DNA of 64,000 nucleotides, from positions 186,001-250,000 of the forward strand of contig NZ_JACSDK010000015.1 of assembly GCF_014925385.1 (NCBI RefSeq). The letters are read 5' to 3'. Position 1 is the stretch's first letter. Each line of letters opens with the position of its first letter. Source of the DNA: Pelagibius marinus (GTDB taxonomy: Bacteria; Pseudomonadota; Alphaproteobacteria; Kiloniellales; Kiloniellaceae). The position numbers and the translations under genes are program-made. The notes under the pieces were generated by a model. That model worked only from the letters and a program-made list of their open reading frames with translations, was not told the DNA's origin and made no database searches. Below are positions 63,845-64,000 of the stretch, piece by piece.

Positions 63845-64000
63845 CTCAATGGTGTTCGACGCGGTACAGCGCCGGGTCGCCCAGCACCGCTTCCAGGGCG
63901 GCGGCCAGGCGCTCGGCCCACTCGGCGGCGCCCTGCTGGGTGTCGACGAGGTCCTGGCGCACCTCGATCAGCACGTTGGCGAGGCCGCGCCGATCGCCGT
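63845..64000 (-). CDS. N-formylglutamate amidohydrolase family protein (5' part outside window)
   Basis: Only the last 51 residues are present: GLANVLIEVRQDLVDTQQ and GAAEWAERLAAALEAVL, ending RVEHH before the stop at 63845. This C-terminal pattern (NVLIEVRQDL...WAERLA) is typical of the N-formylglutamate amidohydrolase (FGase/HutG-like) family. It probably forms an operon with the downstream carboxylate-amine ligase. Confidence 0.75.

Overview
The window is GC-rich, densely packed bacterial DNA with short intergenic gaps and many start/stop overlaps (ATGA, GTGA, TGATG). Gene content points to an alphaproteobacterium, most likely a Rhodospirillales/Kiloniellales-type marine or soil heterotroph. 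It has a GapR/DUF2312 chromatin protein, a split-alpha proton-translocating transhydrogenase (pntAA-pntAB-pntB), a CobN-type cobalamin operon, class I PhaC, and an indolepyruvate oxidoreductase fused into one chain. The taxon is inference from family distribution; no rRNA or tRNA gene was seen. No CRISPR array, integrase or insertion sequence was recognised.

Layout. 1-7.1 kb: the 3' part of a SulP anion transporter, a tandem universal stress protein, GreB, then a cyclic-nucleotide-binding protein, a group I truncated globin and a soluble adenylate cyclase (a possible gas-to-cAMP circuit), an LssY-domain lipoprotein, a metallo-beta-lactamase-fold protein and a second Usp. 7.2-20.5 kb: a ten-gene cobalamin operon on the minus strand, in transcription order cobW, cobN, cobO, cobQ, cbiX, cobH, cobL, cobI, cbiG-cobJ fusion, cobM. 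20.7-23.7 kb: transhydrogenase. 24-26.5 kb: sulfotransferase, exonuclease, a small hypothetical, and a scar holding a truncated, frameshifted hydrolase-LuxR regulator plus the tail of another gene. 26.7-37.9 kb: cysteine synthase-glutaredoxin fusion, a low-GC secreted orphan, UbiB-like kinase, PHA synthase, oligoendopeptidase F, acyl-CoA synthetase, a PagL-like lipid A deacylase, a small Cys protein and a methyltransferase.

37.9-44.5 kb is a redox/signalling block: an FNR-type palindrome upstream of a c-type cytochrome and a DUF5676 membrane protein, a second truncated globin divergent from an HxlR regulator, and a periplasmic solute-binding protein directly upstream of a membrane adenylate cyclase (Cache-HAMP-PAS-GAF-cyclase). 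44.8-50.8 kb is aromatic amino-acid catabolism (phhA, hppD, indolepyruvate oxidoreductase), with a perfect 8-3-8 operator-like palindrome just before hppD. 50.9-59.8 kb holds envelope and lipid functions (beta-barrel, Asp/Asn hydroxylase plus DegT aminotransferase, desaturase, SDR, GST), a cold-shock gene with a clear terminator, and a HAD phosphatase. 59.8-61.1 kb is a three-subunit cobalt-type nitrile hydratase with the beta chain split in two. The window ends with GapR, DUF1244, a GCS2-type carboxylate-amine ligase and the 3' end of an N-formylglutamate amidohydrolase.

The strongest candidates for undescribed biology are: (1) the CNB-globin-adenylate cyclase array, with a second cyclase and second globin elsewhere in the window; (2) the solute-binding protein-adenylate cyclase pair that has no transporter genes; (3) the split nitrile hydratase; (4) the CysK-glutaredoxin fusion preceded by a 14-bp perfect palindrome. 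All functional statements rest on reading motifs and gene order; no database search was run.
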